The notes: generated from the letters alone by a model not told the origin. 64,000 bases of DNA from Trichomonas vaginalis G3 (GCF_026262505.1 NC_067203.1:8122001-8186000), one strand, 5' to 3'. Numbered from the stretch's first letter, positions 40,863-53,000 are shown. Numbers and translations: made by a program.

Positions 40863-41168
40863 CCCAATTCAGAAAAACGCCTCCCCTTGGTGCGCTTGAG
40901 CTGTCTGCATAGTTAGCAGATCATTTTGTTTTTTGCTTTAGGTTGTTAGCGAGCTTTAAATTGTTAGATCATTGATGCAATGCGTATGAAAATATTCATG
41001 CATTAGACAAGAACTTTCTTAATTTGAAAGTAGTATGCAGGAATAGATCGAACAATTTAATAAATTAGTGGGATCCACCTATAAAGTTCTAATGTTGGAA
41101 GTGATTCCCATTGGATTAATCGCAAAATGGGGTACTGTTCCGGAATTGGGTTCAGATAGCGGTATTTT

Positions 41169-43003
41169 GACCGACAAGAGTGTAATATGCACTCCTGTCG
41201 GTCACAATGTGTCATTCAGGGAGACATTGCCACTGCATGTCTCTCAGAATGAGACAATTTGTTGCAATCAGAATGTGATTGCAAAAGTTTGACCGACAAG
41301 AGTGTAATATGCACTCCTGTCGGTCACAATGTGTCATTCAGGGAGACATTGCCACTGCATGTCTCTCAGAATGAGACAATTTGTTGCAATCAGAATGTGA
41401 TTGCAAAAGTTTGACCGACAAGAGTGTAATATGCACTCCTGTCGGTCACAATGTGTCATTCAGGGAGACATTACCACTGCATGTCTCTCAGAATGAGACA
41501 ATTTGTTGCAATCAGAATGTGATTGCAAAAGTTTGACCGACAAGAGTGTAATATGCACTCCTGTCGGTCACAATGTGTCATTCAGGGAGACATTGCCACT
41601 GCATGTCTCTCAGAATGAGACAATTTGTTGCAATCAGAATGTGATTGCAAAAGTTTGACCGACAGGAGTGCATATTACACTCTTGTCGGTCACAATGTGT
41701 CATTCAGGGAGACATTGCCACTGCATGTCTCCCAGATGGACACTGTTGCATTCATAACTGTGATGCAAAAGTTTGACCGACAAGGTGTAATATGCACTCC
41801 TGTCGGTCACAATGTGTCATTCAGGGAGACATTGCCACTGCATGTCTCAGAATGAGACAATTTGTTGCAATCAGAATGTGATTGCAAAAGTTTGACCGAC
41901 AAGAGTGTAATATGCACTCCTGTCGGTCACAATGTGTCATTCAGGGAGACATTGCCACTGCATGTCTCCCAGATGGCACACTGTTCCGCAATCAGAACTT
42001 GATGCAAAAGTTTGACCGACAAGGTGTAATATGCACTCCTGTCGGTCACAATGTGTCATTCAGGGAGACATTGCCACTGCATGTCTCCAGAATGAGACAA
42101 TTTGTTGCAATCAGAATGTGATTGCAAAAGTTTGACCGACAAGAGTGTAATATGCACTCCTGTCGGTCACAATGTGTCATTCAGGGAGACATTGCCACTG
42201 CATGTCTCCAGAATGAGACAATTTGTTGCAATCAGAATGTGATTGCAAAAGTTTGACCGACAAGAGTGTAATATGCACTCCTGTCGGTCACAATGTGTCA
42301 TTCAGGGAGACATTGCCACTGCATGTCTCCCAGAATGGACAATGTTCCGCAATCAGAATGATGCGTTTGACCGACAAGGTGTAATATGCACTCCTGTCGG
42401 TCACAATGTGTCATTCAGGGAGACATTGCCACTGCATGTCTCTCAGAATGAGACAATTTGTTGCAATCAGAATGTGATTGCAAAAGTTTGACCGACAAGA
42501 GTGTAATATGCACTCCTGTCGGTCACAATGTGTCATTCAGGGAGACATTGCCACTGCATGTCTCTCAGAATGAGACAATTTGTTGCAATCAGAATGTGAT
42601 TGCAAAAGTTTGACCGACAAGAGTGTAATATGCACTCCTGTCGGTCACAATGTGTCATTCAGGGAGACATTGCCACTGCATGTCTCCCAGAATGAGACAA
42701 TGTTGCAATCATAACTTGATTGCAAAAGTTTGACCGACAAGGGTGTAATATGCACTCCTGTCGGTCACAATGTGTCATTCAGGGAGACATTGCCACTGCA
42801 TGTCTCTCAGAATGAGACAATTTGTTGCAATCAGAATGTGATTGCAAAAGTTTGACCGACAAGAGTGTAATATGCACTCCTGTCGGTCACAATGTGTCAT
42901 TCAGGGAGACATTGCCACTGCATGTCTCCAGAATGAGACAATTTGTTGCAATCAGAATGTGATTGCAAAAGTTTGACCGACAAGAGTGTAATATGCACTC
43001 TTG
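41169..43003 (+). repeat. 122-bp tandem array built from hairpins, left arm
   Basis: About 15 units of 122 bp with start positions near 41169, 41291, 41413, 41535, 41657 and onward. Each unit folds into three consecutive stem-loops. H1 is GACCGACA-x-GAGTG/CACTC-x-TGTCGGTC. H2 is GAGACAT/ATGTCTC nested within TGTCATTC/GAATGAGACA. H3 is GCAATCA/TGATTGC. Frames called in this array are chance products of the repeat. In the unit at 41657 hairpin H1 is inverted relative to all others. Confidence 0.95.
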
Positions 43004-44046
43004 TTTTAATAAATTTTAAATACTATATAAGTATCTTTACATACAATCTTTACATTATATTTTTTCCTAATTAATATTTATTTCATATTTTTTTGTGCTT
43101 TATCTAACTTATAGCATGTACTGAACTATTTTACAGACTCTACTGAGCTATCTCAACATATAAACCAGTGAAAAAAACACATATATACTCACTTCATATT
43201 CTGATCTCATGCCATATTATCGCAAAAACTATATTTATACACCACACCTCATAAAACATCATTTTAGCCCTATCTAAGCGTTCAAAACCTATTTTTCCGC
43301 GTAATCTGATTCTTCAGGATCCGCTGATTCGATTTCTGCCGTCAGATCGCGAAAATATGCATTACATAACAAGATATACACAAATTACTAAACTTAATAT
43401 TTTCCTTAAAATTTCTCTTGAAGTTCATACACAAACAACATAATTTTTCAAAATCCAATTTTTTCAAAAAATGTATGCATTCAAAAGTTCAGATTATATC
43501 TAGTCATTATCCATTATTAATTTTGAATTTGATTTTTGAGATATTCATTTTATTATACGTATTACTCAGAAAATTAAATGTATTTGTGAGGGAAAACGGA
43601 GAAGATAATAAATATTGTCATATAGAGGAATAAGCAATTTTAAGGAAAATATTAAGTTTAGTAATTTGTGTATATCTTGTTATGTAATGCATATTTTCGC
43701 GATCTGACGGCAGAAATCGAATCAGCGGATCCTGAAGAATCAGATTACGCGGGAAAAATAGGTTTTGAACGCTTAGATAGGGCTAAAATGATGTTTTATG
43801 AGGTGTGGTGTATAAATATAGTTTTTGCGATAATATGGCATGAGATCAGAATATGAAGTGAGTATATATGTGTTTTTTTTCACTGGTTTATATGTTGAGA
43901 TAGCTCAGTAGAGTCTGTAAAATAGTTCAGTACATGCTATAAGTTAGATAAAGCACAAAAAAATATGAAATAAATATTAATTAGGAAAAAATATAATGTA
44001 AAGATTGTATGTAAAGATACTTATATAGTATTTAAAATTTATTAAA
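43003..44046. repeat. Central palindrome of the foldback element
   Basis: Positions 43003-43413 are the reverse complement of 43636-44046, around a 222-bp loop. The arms appear identical over hundreds of bases, indicating recent formation or active homogenisation. Confidence 0.95.
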
Positions 44047-44338
44047 ACAAGAGTGCATATTACACTCTTGTCGGTCAAACTTTTGCAATCACATTCTGAT
44101 TGCAACAAATTGTCTCATTCTGGGAGACATGCAGTGGCAATGTCTCCCGAATGACACATTGTGACCGACAGGAGTGCATATTACACTCTTGTCGGTCAAA
44201 CTTTTGCAATCAATTCTGATGCAACAAATTGCTCTTCTGGAGACATGCAGTGGCAATGTCTCCCGAATGACACATTGTGACCGACAGGAGTGCATATTAC
44301 ACTCTTGTCGGTCAAACTTTTGCAATCACATTCTCATT
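44047..44338 (-). repeat. 122-bp hairpin array, right (inverted) arm
   Basis: About 2.4 units in the opposite orientation to the left array, ending in the H1-H3 region around 44338, after which sequence becomes ordinary AT-rich DNA. The two arms differ strongly in copy number (about 15 versus 2.4). Confidence 0.9.
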
Positions 44339-44344
44339 ATACAA

Positions 44345-45590
44345 TCTCTTTATTTTCTTGCCTGTCCATACATATAATTAGTACATAAACAATATACCTT
44401 ATTCACAAATCCCTTAAGCACAAATTTACCATATGATTTGTATTTATCTTTAAAAATCTTAATATTTTCAATAATTATTGAATTCTACATCTATTTAGTT
44501 TATCAAAACACTCAATGTTATAAAATCATATTAGTTTATATCATTTATCATCAGTTTTCATTTTACGCATGTAGTTTTTAAATCTCTATCAATTTTGAAA
44601 TGAACAATATATTCACAATTATATGCAGTGTCAATAGATATCTTGTTGCCTATGAAATTAACAATTTTTTCAAATTATATTGATATTCTTCAAATTGTGA
44701 ATTTGTTACATTTAATTACAAATATTGTCTTCTCCCTTATTTTGCATTTGACTTACATTAATAACCAAGCTTAATTTTAACAATTGATACCCAATTCAAA
44801 ATGTCTTTCCAAAATTAGCCGAATTTCAAAAATTAACATGATACCACATTCTACATCAATTGGAATTAAGAATATTCCAAATTAAATAAAAAATATCAAT
44901 CTTTTCAAAATTTATAATATTATCTTTTTTTAAACTGTTATTATATCATTATCATTCATAGCCTGACTTATCAAAATGAATTTCAATTCATATCGTTCAA
45001 ATAAAGCATTACTTTGAAAGTTTGAATCATTACTCCGACATATTTTCCTATATAGTAAAATCACAACCGAGATTGATATATGCATAACATTTCTAGCCAT
45101 TTGCATGTAGATATGTGAAATTTTAACTCTAATTTTAAAATATTATAATTTTTTTTATATATCATGTCATTATGTATTAAATCAATTCACCGGATCATAT
45201 ATATTAATATATCTGTAATTGAATAGACTAGGCCAATTACATTAGTTTGATATCTTGATAACTTTTTAGATTTAGATTTCAACCTCAGCAATATATACTA
45301 CTATGTACCAGTAATATAATGTTATAATAATGGGTTTGGATCTTCATGTAGTGTGGTTTTACAAGCAAAATAAATTTCGTCTAATTGCACTATGAATGTC
45401 ATTAGTAGACTACTAAAATCATATGGTAGATTCTCTAGTGCCTACATAAGTATATGGTATATGTCACAAAGAATGTCTCCAATCAGGGAGCTGTATTAAT
45501 GAGCTTTTATAAAAATTTACGGGCGTGTCAGATTCCAATAACAAAAACTTTAGGGTAATAATGAGATATCTTATTAAACAGAAAAAATCC
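44345..45590. other. Intergenic, no gene seen
   Basis: About 1.2 kb of AT-rich DNA without coding pattern, between the palindrome and an ankyrin relic. Confidence 0.5.
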
Positions 45591-45594
45591 ATAC

Positions 45595-45905
45595 TATGGC
45601 CAACTCCTCTTAGCATTGCAGCTAAAATTATAATAAAGAAATAGTTGAACTTCTTATTTTACGTTGTATAAATGTCAATGAAAAAGGGAGAAGTGACAAA
45701 ACCACTCTTCATTATGCATGACGTTTTAATTATAAAGAAATGGCCGAACTTCTTATTTTACATTGTGCAAATATCAAAGAAAAATAAAAAATCGGGAATA
45801 CGCCTCTGCACTATGCAATAGAGCAAATTAGTAAAGAGTCAGCCAATATTCTTCTTTTACATGGTGCAAAAATAATACAATGTTCCATCTTCATCTTATG
45901 TGATT
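45595..45905 (+). pseudogene. Decayed ankyrin repeat fragment
   Basis: Three ankyrin repeats are readable despite stops: TPLSIAAK with EIVELLILRCINVNEK, then TLHYA with MAELLILHCANI, then NTPLHYAIEQ with SANILLLHGAKI. The frame is interrupted by stop codons (such as the TAG after AATAAAGAAA near 45643 and a TAA near 45786) and no start is left. It is the C-terminal repeat part of a trichomonad DUF3447-type ankyrin gene, lying just upstream of another ankyrin gene, so tandem duplication and loss is likely. Confidence 0.75.
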
Positions 45906-46080
45906 GTACAGATGTTGTAACCCTGATAATGATTGAATTTATTGGTAATCATAGATCTAATATCTACACCAGATATTAATCCGAAAAATCATAAAGAGAA
46001 AGCTAATATCACTTTTTTGAGTGGGATCACATCTGTGGGATATAACTCCAAAAGTGACACACCTAAAATTTTTATAAAGC

Positions 46081-46956
46081 ATGTCAAATTCAGAGCAATC
46101 AAAAAATGAAAATTGGTGCATTTACAATGACCTTAAGCCAAATAAAGTATTCGAATACCCAGATCAAGTATCAAAAATTATTTGGGGCCTCAATTCCAAT
46201 AATATTATACAAATATCTTCACAAATTATCGAATTTATAACAATACACAAAATAAATATCCAAATGGCACTTTATCTGATTGATGTATTTTCACAAATTC
46301 GTGTTAAAGAAATTAAATTATTTTCTGAACTTTATCAAAAGATATCAAACGAATTTTCATGCATCATCCATCCGAAAAATGAGAAATTAGCGACGCTTCT
46401 ACATTATCAGGGTTTCAAATTTGAAAACTTCGAACCTGAAATAGAAGAAGAAATAATTCTGAATTTATATTCAACAAAATCTCCTTTATACTATATTGCA
46501 TGGGATAAAGTTGATGATCTTAAATATAAATTCCCAAATCTTGATATTAATGCGCAATTATATAGTAAAATCACTCCACTTGATTGTTCAATTAAACATG
46601 GATCAGAATTATGTTTCAAATACTTGAAAAATTTAGGAGCTAAATACACAGATAACTCCGAAAAATACGCTGTTCAAGGCGGAAATAATAACATTTTTAT
46701 GCAAATGATAGAAGATGGTAAAACATTTGATAAAATGATTGATACAGCATTGAATTATCATCACTATGAATTTGTTGAGTATCTTAAATCAAATTTAGGA
46801 CAAACTTTTGATTCAATAGCAGAATGTATGCATTTCGGAAATTATGAAATTGCATCTTATTTACTTTCTAATGGAGAAGATATCAACAAAATTTATAATC
46901 TCTTTCTTTCCATATTTATCATTGTTTTATTACATTATCTTCCTTTTCATATTTAA
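46081..46956 (+). CDS. Ankyrin DUF3447 protein, 3' part disrupted by minisatellite
   Basis: The first about 275 codons encode a standard trichomonad ankyrin protein: a helical N-terminus, a DUF3447-like part (TPLDCSIKHGSELCFKYLKN, EKYAVQGGNNNIFMQMI) and the start of the ankyrin repeats (NYEIASYLLSNGEDINKIY). The sequence then runs straight into AT-rich minisatellite coding LFLSIFIIVLLHYL and stops. The expected next repeat is found downstream at about 47168-47260 (NECPLSIAINGNSIEIVQFL) and again at 47902-47995, separated by minisatellite. The gene therefore looks split by repeat expansion. The truncated frame could still be expressed with a hydrophobic tail, but a pseudogene is more likely. 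Confidence 0.7.
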   Translation: MSNSEQSKNENWCIYNDLKPNKVFEYPDQVSKIIWGLNSNNIIQISSQIIEFITIHKINIQMALYLIDVFSQIRVKEIKLFSELYQKISNEFSCIIHPKNEKLATLLHYQGFKFENFEPEIEEEIILNLYSTKSPLYYIAWDKVDDLKYKFPNLDINAQLYSKITPLDCSIKHGSELCFKYLKNLGAKYTDNSEKYAVQGGNNNIFMQMIEDGKTFDKMIDTALNYHHYEFVEYLKSNLGQTFDSIAECMHFGNYEIASYLLSNGEDINKIYNLFLSIFIIVLLHYLPFHI

Positions 46957-47167
46957 CATTGTTTTATCACATTCTCTTTCTTTTCATAATTATTGTTATT
47001 TTATGAAATTCTCTTTTTTTTCAAATTTATCATTATTTTATTGCATTCCCTTTCTTTTCATATTTATCATTGCTTTATTACATTATCTTTCATTTCATAT
47101 TTGACATAGTTTAAAAGAATTATCTTTCTTTTCATATTTATCATTGTTTTATGAAATTCTCTCGATA

Positions 47168-47397
47168 TTAATGAATGCCCTCTTAGTATTGCAATCAATG
47201 GGAATTCAATAGAAATAGTCCAATTCCTAGTTGAGCATGGTTCAGATGTTAACACGAAACTTATTCTCATCCTTTTCATATTTATCATTATATTATCATA
47301 TTCTCTTACTTTTCATATTTATAACTATTTTATTACAATCTCTTTATTTTCATATTTATCATTGTTTTATAGAATTCTCTTTCTTTCCATATTTATC
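47168..47397 (+). repeat. 230-bp segmental repeat, copy 1
   Basis: An ankyrin coding island plus minisatellite, repeated at 47902-48131 (offset 734 bases) with only about two differences. It shows that the array grew by block duplication that carried coding sequence along. Confidence 0.9.
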
Positions 47398-47901
47398 ATT
47401 ATTTTATGATGTTCTCTTTCATCCCATATTTAACATTGTTTTATTACATTATCTTTCTTTTGATGCTTATCATTGTTTTATCACATTCTCTTTCTTTTCA
47501 TATTTATCATTGTATTATGGCATTTTCTTTCTTTTTATATTTATTATTATATTATGGTATTTTCTTTCTTTTTATATTTACCATTGTTTTATCATATTCT
47601 ATTTCTGTTCATATTTTTTATTACTTTATCATATTCTGTTTCTTTTCATATTTATCATTGTTTTCTGGAATTCTCTTTCTTTTCACATTTATCATTGTTT
47701 TATCACATTATCTTTCTTTTCATATTTATCTTTCTTTTCATATTTATCTTTCTTTTATGAAATTCTCATTCTATTCATATTTATCATTGTTTTATTACAT
47801 TATCTTTAATTTCATATTTATCTCTATTTTATGAAATTCTCATTCTTTTCATATTTATCATTGTTTTATGAAATTCTCTTTCTTTTTATGTTTATCATTT
47901 T

Positions 47902-48131
47902 TTAATGAATGCCCTCTTAGTATTGCAATCAATGAGAATTCAATAGAAATAGTTCAATTCCTAGTTGAGCATGGTTCAGATGTTAACACGAAACTTATTC
48001 TCATCCTTTTCATATTTATCATTATATTATCATATTCTCTTACTTTTCATATTTATAACTATTTTATTACAATCTCTTTATTTTCATATTTATCATTGTT
48101 TTATAGAATTCTCTTTCTTTCCATATTTATC
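47902..48131 (+). repeat. 230-bp segmental repeat, copy 2
   Basis: Second copy of 47168-47397. Confidence 0.9.
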
Positions 48132-48353
48132 TGAGCTTAATGAAATTCTCTTTCTTTTCATATTTATCATTGTTTTATGAAATTCTCATTTTTTTCAAAT
48201 TTATCATTATTTTATCACATTCTCTTTCTTTTCATGTTTATCTTTGTTTTATCACATTCTCATTTTTTTCATATTTAACATTGTTTTATGAAATTCTCAT
48301 TCTATTCATATTTATCATTGTTTTATTACATTATCTTTAATTTCATATTTATC

Positions 48354-48735
48354 AGTAGTAGGATATGACGGGTTTAGTGACTTTTTTTGTTACATCTATA
48401 TATAGACGATGCATTAAAATATATTTATTTATAAATCATTAAAAAATTAACATTAATTTTAAAATAATTTATTTTTTTTATCTTTTATAAAAGAAGCTAT
48501 ATATAGATGATGTCAGATATTCCGCGATTAATTAAACATCATTTAAATCCTGAATGGGTTAAACTTCAATTTAAAAATGAAGATTGTGAATTATTAAATG
48601 AATATGAAAGCCAAAATAAGCTAATGAGGTATAAATATAATGATAAAGAATATTTAATTTCATGGAATCAATGGAGTCATAATCAAAGACCTCATAAACG
48701 AGAAGAAGAAATTGAAAATAATGAAATGGAAATCA
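48354..48735 (+). repeat. Element B left terminal inverted repeat
   Basis: Nearly identical to the element A terminal repeat, including the embedded start of the first gene at 48507. The partner arm lies beyond the window. Confidence 0.85.
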
Positions 48736-48767
48736 TTGATGACATTAAAGAGGATGAATTCATATAA
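48507..48767 (+). CDS. Element B: single-module version of the DUF723-like protein, 86 aa
   Basis: Carries the first module found in the element A gene at 15557 and then ends. The second module and its DNA are not present here; unrelated AT-rich sequence follows to 48882. Confidence 0.55.
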   Translation: MMSDIPRLIKHHLNPEWVKLQFKNEDCELLNEYESQNKLMRYKYNDKEYLISWNQWSHNQRPHKREEEIENNEMEIIDDIKEDEFI

Positions 48768-48882
48768 AAATAAGAAGTCTGTTTGACCTTAAGAATGATT
48801 TATATATAAAAATAAAATAAACTTCTTACGAAAAATTAAAACTTAGTTATGTTTATTATTTTATTTTTTTATTTTGTATGAA

Positions 48883-49986
48883 ATGAGCGTCAAAACTAAC
48901 AACGTTAAAAAATTAGGATTCACAAACGAGGAAATAAAGGATATATTAGAGGAGGTGGTTATGAAGTTAATAAATATTATTTAAGAAATTGTAAAAAATT
49001 CGCGGAGTTATTAAATGATTTAGATTATGATGGAAAAATGAATAAAGATGATGTTATAAATTTCTTATATCCCACATCTGAAGAAGAAAAACCTAAAGAA
49101 CCTGATGTTTTCCCTGAATATTATGAAGAACGGATTAAAGATGATGAATACAATGAAATTGAAAGACTGAAAAAAATAAGAGATGAAATAGATGAAAAAA
49201 TTAAGGAATTAAGAGAAGTTGAAAAATATAATGAAAATGAAGTAGAGGGTTTAATGAATATCCCAGCTTCAGAATCAGAAGTACAGAAATCTCATGAAGA
49301 AAGATATAAAAATTATGTCTCAGAATCAACACAAAATTTATTAGATGGTGAAATAGACGAAACACTTTCAGAAGAAGGTACTAAATTTATACGTAAACAT
49401 AAGTTACAATTTATTGATAATGAAGAATACCCTTGTATCTTATTTTCACCCCTCTCGATTCTGAGAAATTCAAAAAAGCTCTTAAAAACGTGACATATGC
49501 AACTAATACGATTAAGAAAGAAGATCATGATATTTACACAAATTATTATTTAAATAAATGCACAGGTGTTGATAAAGTTTTTGATTTATTAGATAAAATA
49601 TCAAAAGAAACCATTGGAACATATAAAATTTTTGTGATTGCGGTTTCATTGTTGAAGATACTAATAATGTTTCATATGAAAGAACAGCACCGAAGGAAGA
49701 CGAAGTTGAAAGGTCTATACCATTCGTTATTAAGAACATAAAAGATATGAAAACTTATAAACATTATATTTATTCATTTATTTCAGAAAAAATGGAAGCA
49801 ACCCATAAAACATCTTCTCATCATTTTATAGCTATTCATACATTCCTTTTCAAAGTTGTGAAATTAAATAAGACAGGAATTAGATTTAATGTATCAGGGT
49901 ACGCATTCTTGAGTAAATTAAAATGTATTCGTCACGTCGCAGATGATAAAAATTTATGTGTTCTTAATTCATTTTATGGGCTTTAA
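48883..49986 (+). pseudogene. Element B: coiled-coil hypothetical gene, broken
   Basis: Counterpart of the open 368-residue gene at 16210-17316, in the same place before the polymerase. Broken. Confidence 0.8.
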
Positions 49987-50035
49987 AAAATAAACTTTAT
50001 TTTTATTTATTTTTTAATTTTTTATTCTTACATAA

Positions 50036-53000
50036 ATGAACAAAAACGGAACAGCTAAAATGAATGATAATCAAATTAGAGCAGAAGGTAGAAGGTTATT
50101 TAAACGCTTCTATAACATTCCTGATGGTGTTAATCCTAAAACCCGTAGAAGCTATTTAAATGAAGCAATAGATGCATATGAAGGGTTTTGACATTTCATC
50201 AGAAAGTGAGAGATTAGCGAGAATGTTAAATGTTAATATTGATTTCTATTATTGTGATCCTCAACCAGAAGACGTGGACATAAATAAGGTAGACTTTCCA
50301 TTAGTGGAATCAATAATGATAGATCCAGAATTTGAAACAGTAAATATTTTATTAACACAGAGTCCATGTGGAAAACTTCACGCTGACAGAATAACAGACG
50401 TTGAAGCACTCACCGGCTATAAAGTTTGTCCATATTGTAAAGAAGAAGTTTATTCTATCCGTGATGATCCAGAAAGGAAAAACCAAAGAAGATTTTTAAA
50501 GCATTGTGAGAAATGTAAAGAAAATAATGGAAGATTAATTCAAGACGTTCAATTGCAAAAGACCCAGCAACCATATGCACCACATATTACGAAACAGAAG
50601 ATATATCAGTGGTTATTAGCTCACAATTTGCAGAAATATTATAAACCGACAAGATATTATATTACTTTTGACTTTGAAACATTAGAGACTAAAGAAGAAT
50701 TACAACTTTCTGAGTGTGCAACTTTGAACGCTTACTTAAAACCATTCATGGTATCATCAACGGTTAAATTAAATGATAAAACATATACGAGGAATTTTTG
50801 CTTAACTTCGAGTGATTCTTTTATTTCTGATTGGATTGAGTTTTTATTTTCAACCTGTTCATTAGTTGTTGAATCAAATATGAGTCAATACAATGAATTA
50901 TTGAAGTCGCAAACGGCGGGACTTTGTCCCATACATTAAATGAAAAACAGAAGGAAGCATTTAAAGAACTTCTAGATGAGGAATTCAATAAAGTGAATAT
51001 CATAGGTTTTAATTCGGGAAAGTTTGATTTAAATTTAATTCTTCGTGATTTAAACACTGCAAAATGGAAAATAAAATCAATGCTGGGTTCATCTTCACAA
51101 TTTAAGCAAATCATTGTAAAGAAAACAAACGTTCCATATGAATTGAGATTTATTGACATCAGAAATTATATAGCGGGTGGGACATTAGACCAATTCACTC
51201 AAGATTTCGGAAACAATAAATCACGTGTTAAATCCTTTTTCCCTTATCAATTCATCACGTGGGAAATTACGAAGAAGAATTATATAAAGAGGAACCATTC
51301 ACGAAAGATTCATTTTATTCAGCATTAACCAAGAAACTATATCAGATAGTGATTATCAAATATATCTCAATGATGCTAAAAACTTTAAGAATAGATTAGA
51401 ATATTTTATTCATTATTGCAATAAAGATGTTGAAATTATGATTGACCCAATTGATAAAATTATTGAAGAAACATTTGTTTATAAAATTGACACGCTTCAT
51501 AATCTTTCTTTATCATCGAATGCTTCAATGATTCGTTACGCTTTAGCATATAAAGACTTTAATCCTAATGAAAAATATCCTGAGGAAGAGATAGAATCAA
51601 GTTTTGAATTAACGAAAAAGTATTGGAAATATAAAATTGAATCATATAAGAAACAAGATGAAAAAGCAGAAAGGGATACTAAAAATAATGTTTCAATGGA
51701 TGATTTTCAATACTATCACGATTTAATCCTTTCATCTAAATGCAAAATGTGTGGTAAAGCGTTTACATATGCAAATAAACCAACATTGGATAGAATCGAT
51801 AATGAAAAACCACATACCAAAGAAAATTGTCAGTTAATGTGTTGTTATTGCAATGTCGTAAAATCAAATAAAGATGAAGATGTTCAACGTTTAAGAATCA
51901 ATTTAAGAAATTATGCATTAAAAAATAATTTACCAATGACTTTAGATTCAGTTGAAGCTTATCACATTCTCCGTAATGGAATTACTGGTGGTTATCAAAT
52001 GTTCAACATAGAGTAAATCTTAAAGGAATCACGCACATTAATAAACTTTCATATAATCCAGAAACTAAAACTGTATCAAATGAGGACACCACAACATTAT
52101 GACTCATTTCGTTGGTGTTGATTTTAATTCATTATATCCTTCATCATTTTCATCTAATCCTCATGATTTCATTCAATATACTGACCATAAAATGTATATG
52201 CCGGGAAGATTGAATGGTGTTATCATTTGTGATACAGCAACAAAGAAAGCAAAAGCACTGGGAATAATTAAGAAGAAAAATACTTTATTCGTGGCTGAAG
52301 TAAAGGGTCACATTGATGAAAAATACATTAATGATTACATAAACTTTTTACCGATAATAAGAAACTTAGATATTATCACAGATGAAAAAACAATTGGCAG
52401 TTTTATGTATAATTACATGAAATCAAACAATCTACCAGTTGACCAGAAACAGAGGAAATTAACTCAGTTAGCATCAACACACAACCAATATCAACCATTT
52501 TCTTCTTATTATCTTTGGTATCTAATAGACAGATTTCATTTTATCATCGATGATATTCAATCAATTTTAACATTTACTAAAAACACTTGTTTTAATGAAT
52601 TTGCGAACGAATTTATGAACGAAAGACAAAAGGCTGAATTAGAAGGAAATAAAGGAAAAAGTTTATTTTGCAAGATTTCACTTAATGGATCATATGGTTA
52701 CGATGCAATGAATACACAAAATTACGCAAAGACTAAAATAATGAATGCACAGAAGGCACGCGTTGCATGTATGTCAAATAAGTTTAAAAACATAAGAGAA
52801 ATAGGTGAAGATACATATCAAGTGATGCTTAAAGATAGATTTTATAGATGTGATACATGTTTACAAGAGGCATTCTTCACTTTAGATAACGCAAAACTGG
52901 TATTTGGTTTTCATTTATGATTTTATGTATAAATGCATGAATGTTAATCGTTTTCATTTCATTGAAGGTGATACTGATTCATCTTATTGGGCAATCGCTG

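Larger units (their letters stand above)
41169..44338. mobile_element. Foldback-like palindromic element (3.2 kb)
   Basis: The structure is a giant inverted repeat with an axis near 43524. The left arm has about 15 tandem copies of a 122-bp unit (41169-43003) followed by 410 bp of unique sequence (43003-43413). After a 222-bp loop (43414-43635), the right arm has the unique sequence inverted (43636-44046) and about 2.4 inverted 122-bp units (44047-44338). Long inverted ends built from tandem subrepeats are the hallmark of foldback (FB/Galileo-like) DNA transposons. Inside the right arm a short frame (43668-43856) contains a non-random segment, FRDLTAEIESADPEESDYAG, perhaps a transposase remnant. 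I could not define a target duplication. Confidence 0.6.
46890..48353 (+). repeat. 37-bp minisatellite inside an ankyrin gene
   Basis: Degenerate copies of a 37-bp unit (TTCTCTTTCTTTTCATATTT then ATCATTGTTTTATCACA) repeat about 35-40 times. As 37 is not a multiple of three, each array runs through all frames, and long frames in all three give aromatic strings such as FSFFSYLSLFY. These are repeat products rather than genes. The array holds two islands of real ankyrin coding sequence, and element B inserted at its right end. Confidence 0.9.

Noticed and set aside
41068-42491. Several frames of 70-80 codons (phrases like GHNVSFRETLPLHVS)
   Set aside because: They are translations of the 122-bp hairpin repeat in different frames and carry no independent coding signal.
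41169-43003. CRISPR array
   Set aside because: Regular 122-bp repeats with palindromes, but there are no unique spacers and the host is a eukaryote; this is a tandem hairpin array.
47231-48340. Long aromatic/hydrophobic frames (up to 192 codons)
   Set aside because: They are products of the 37-bp minisatellite, whose unit length shifts the frame each time; not genes.
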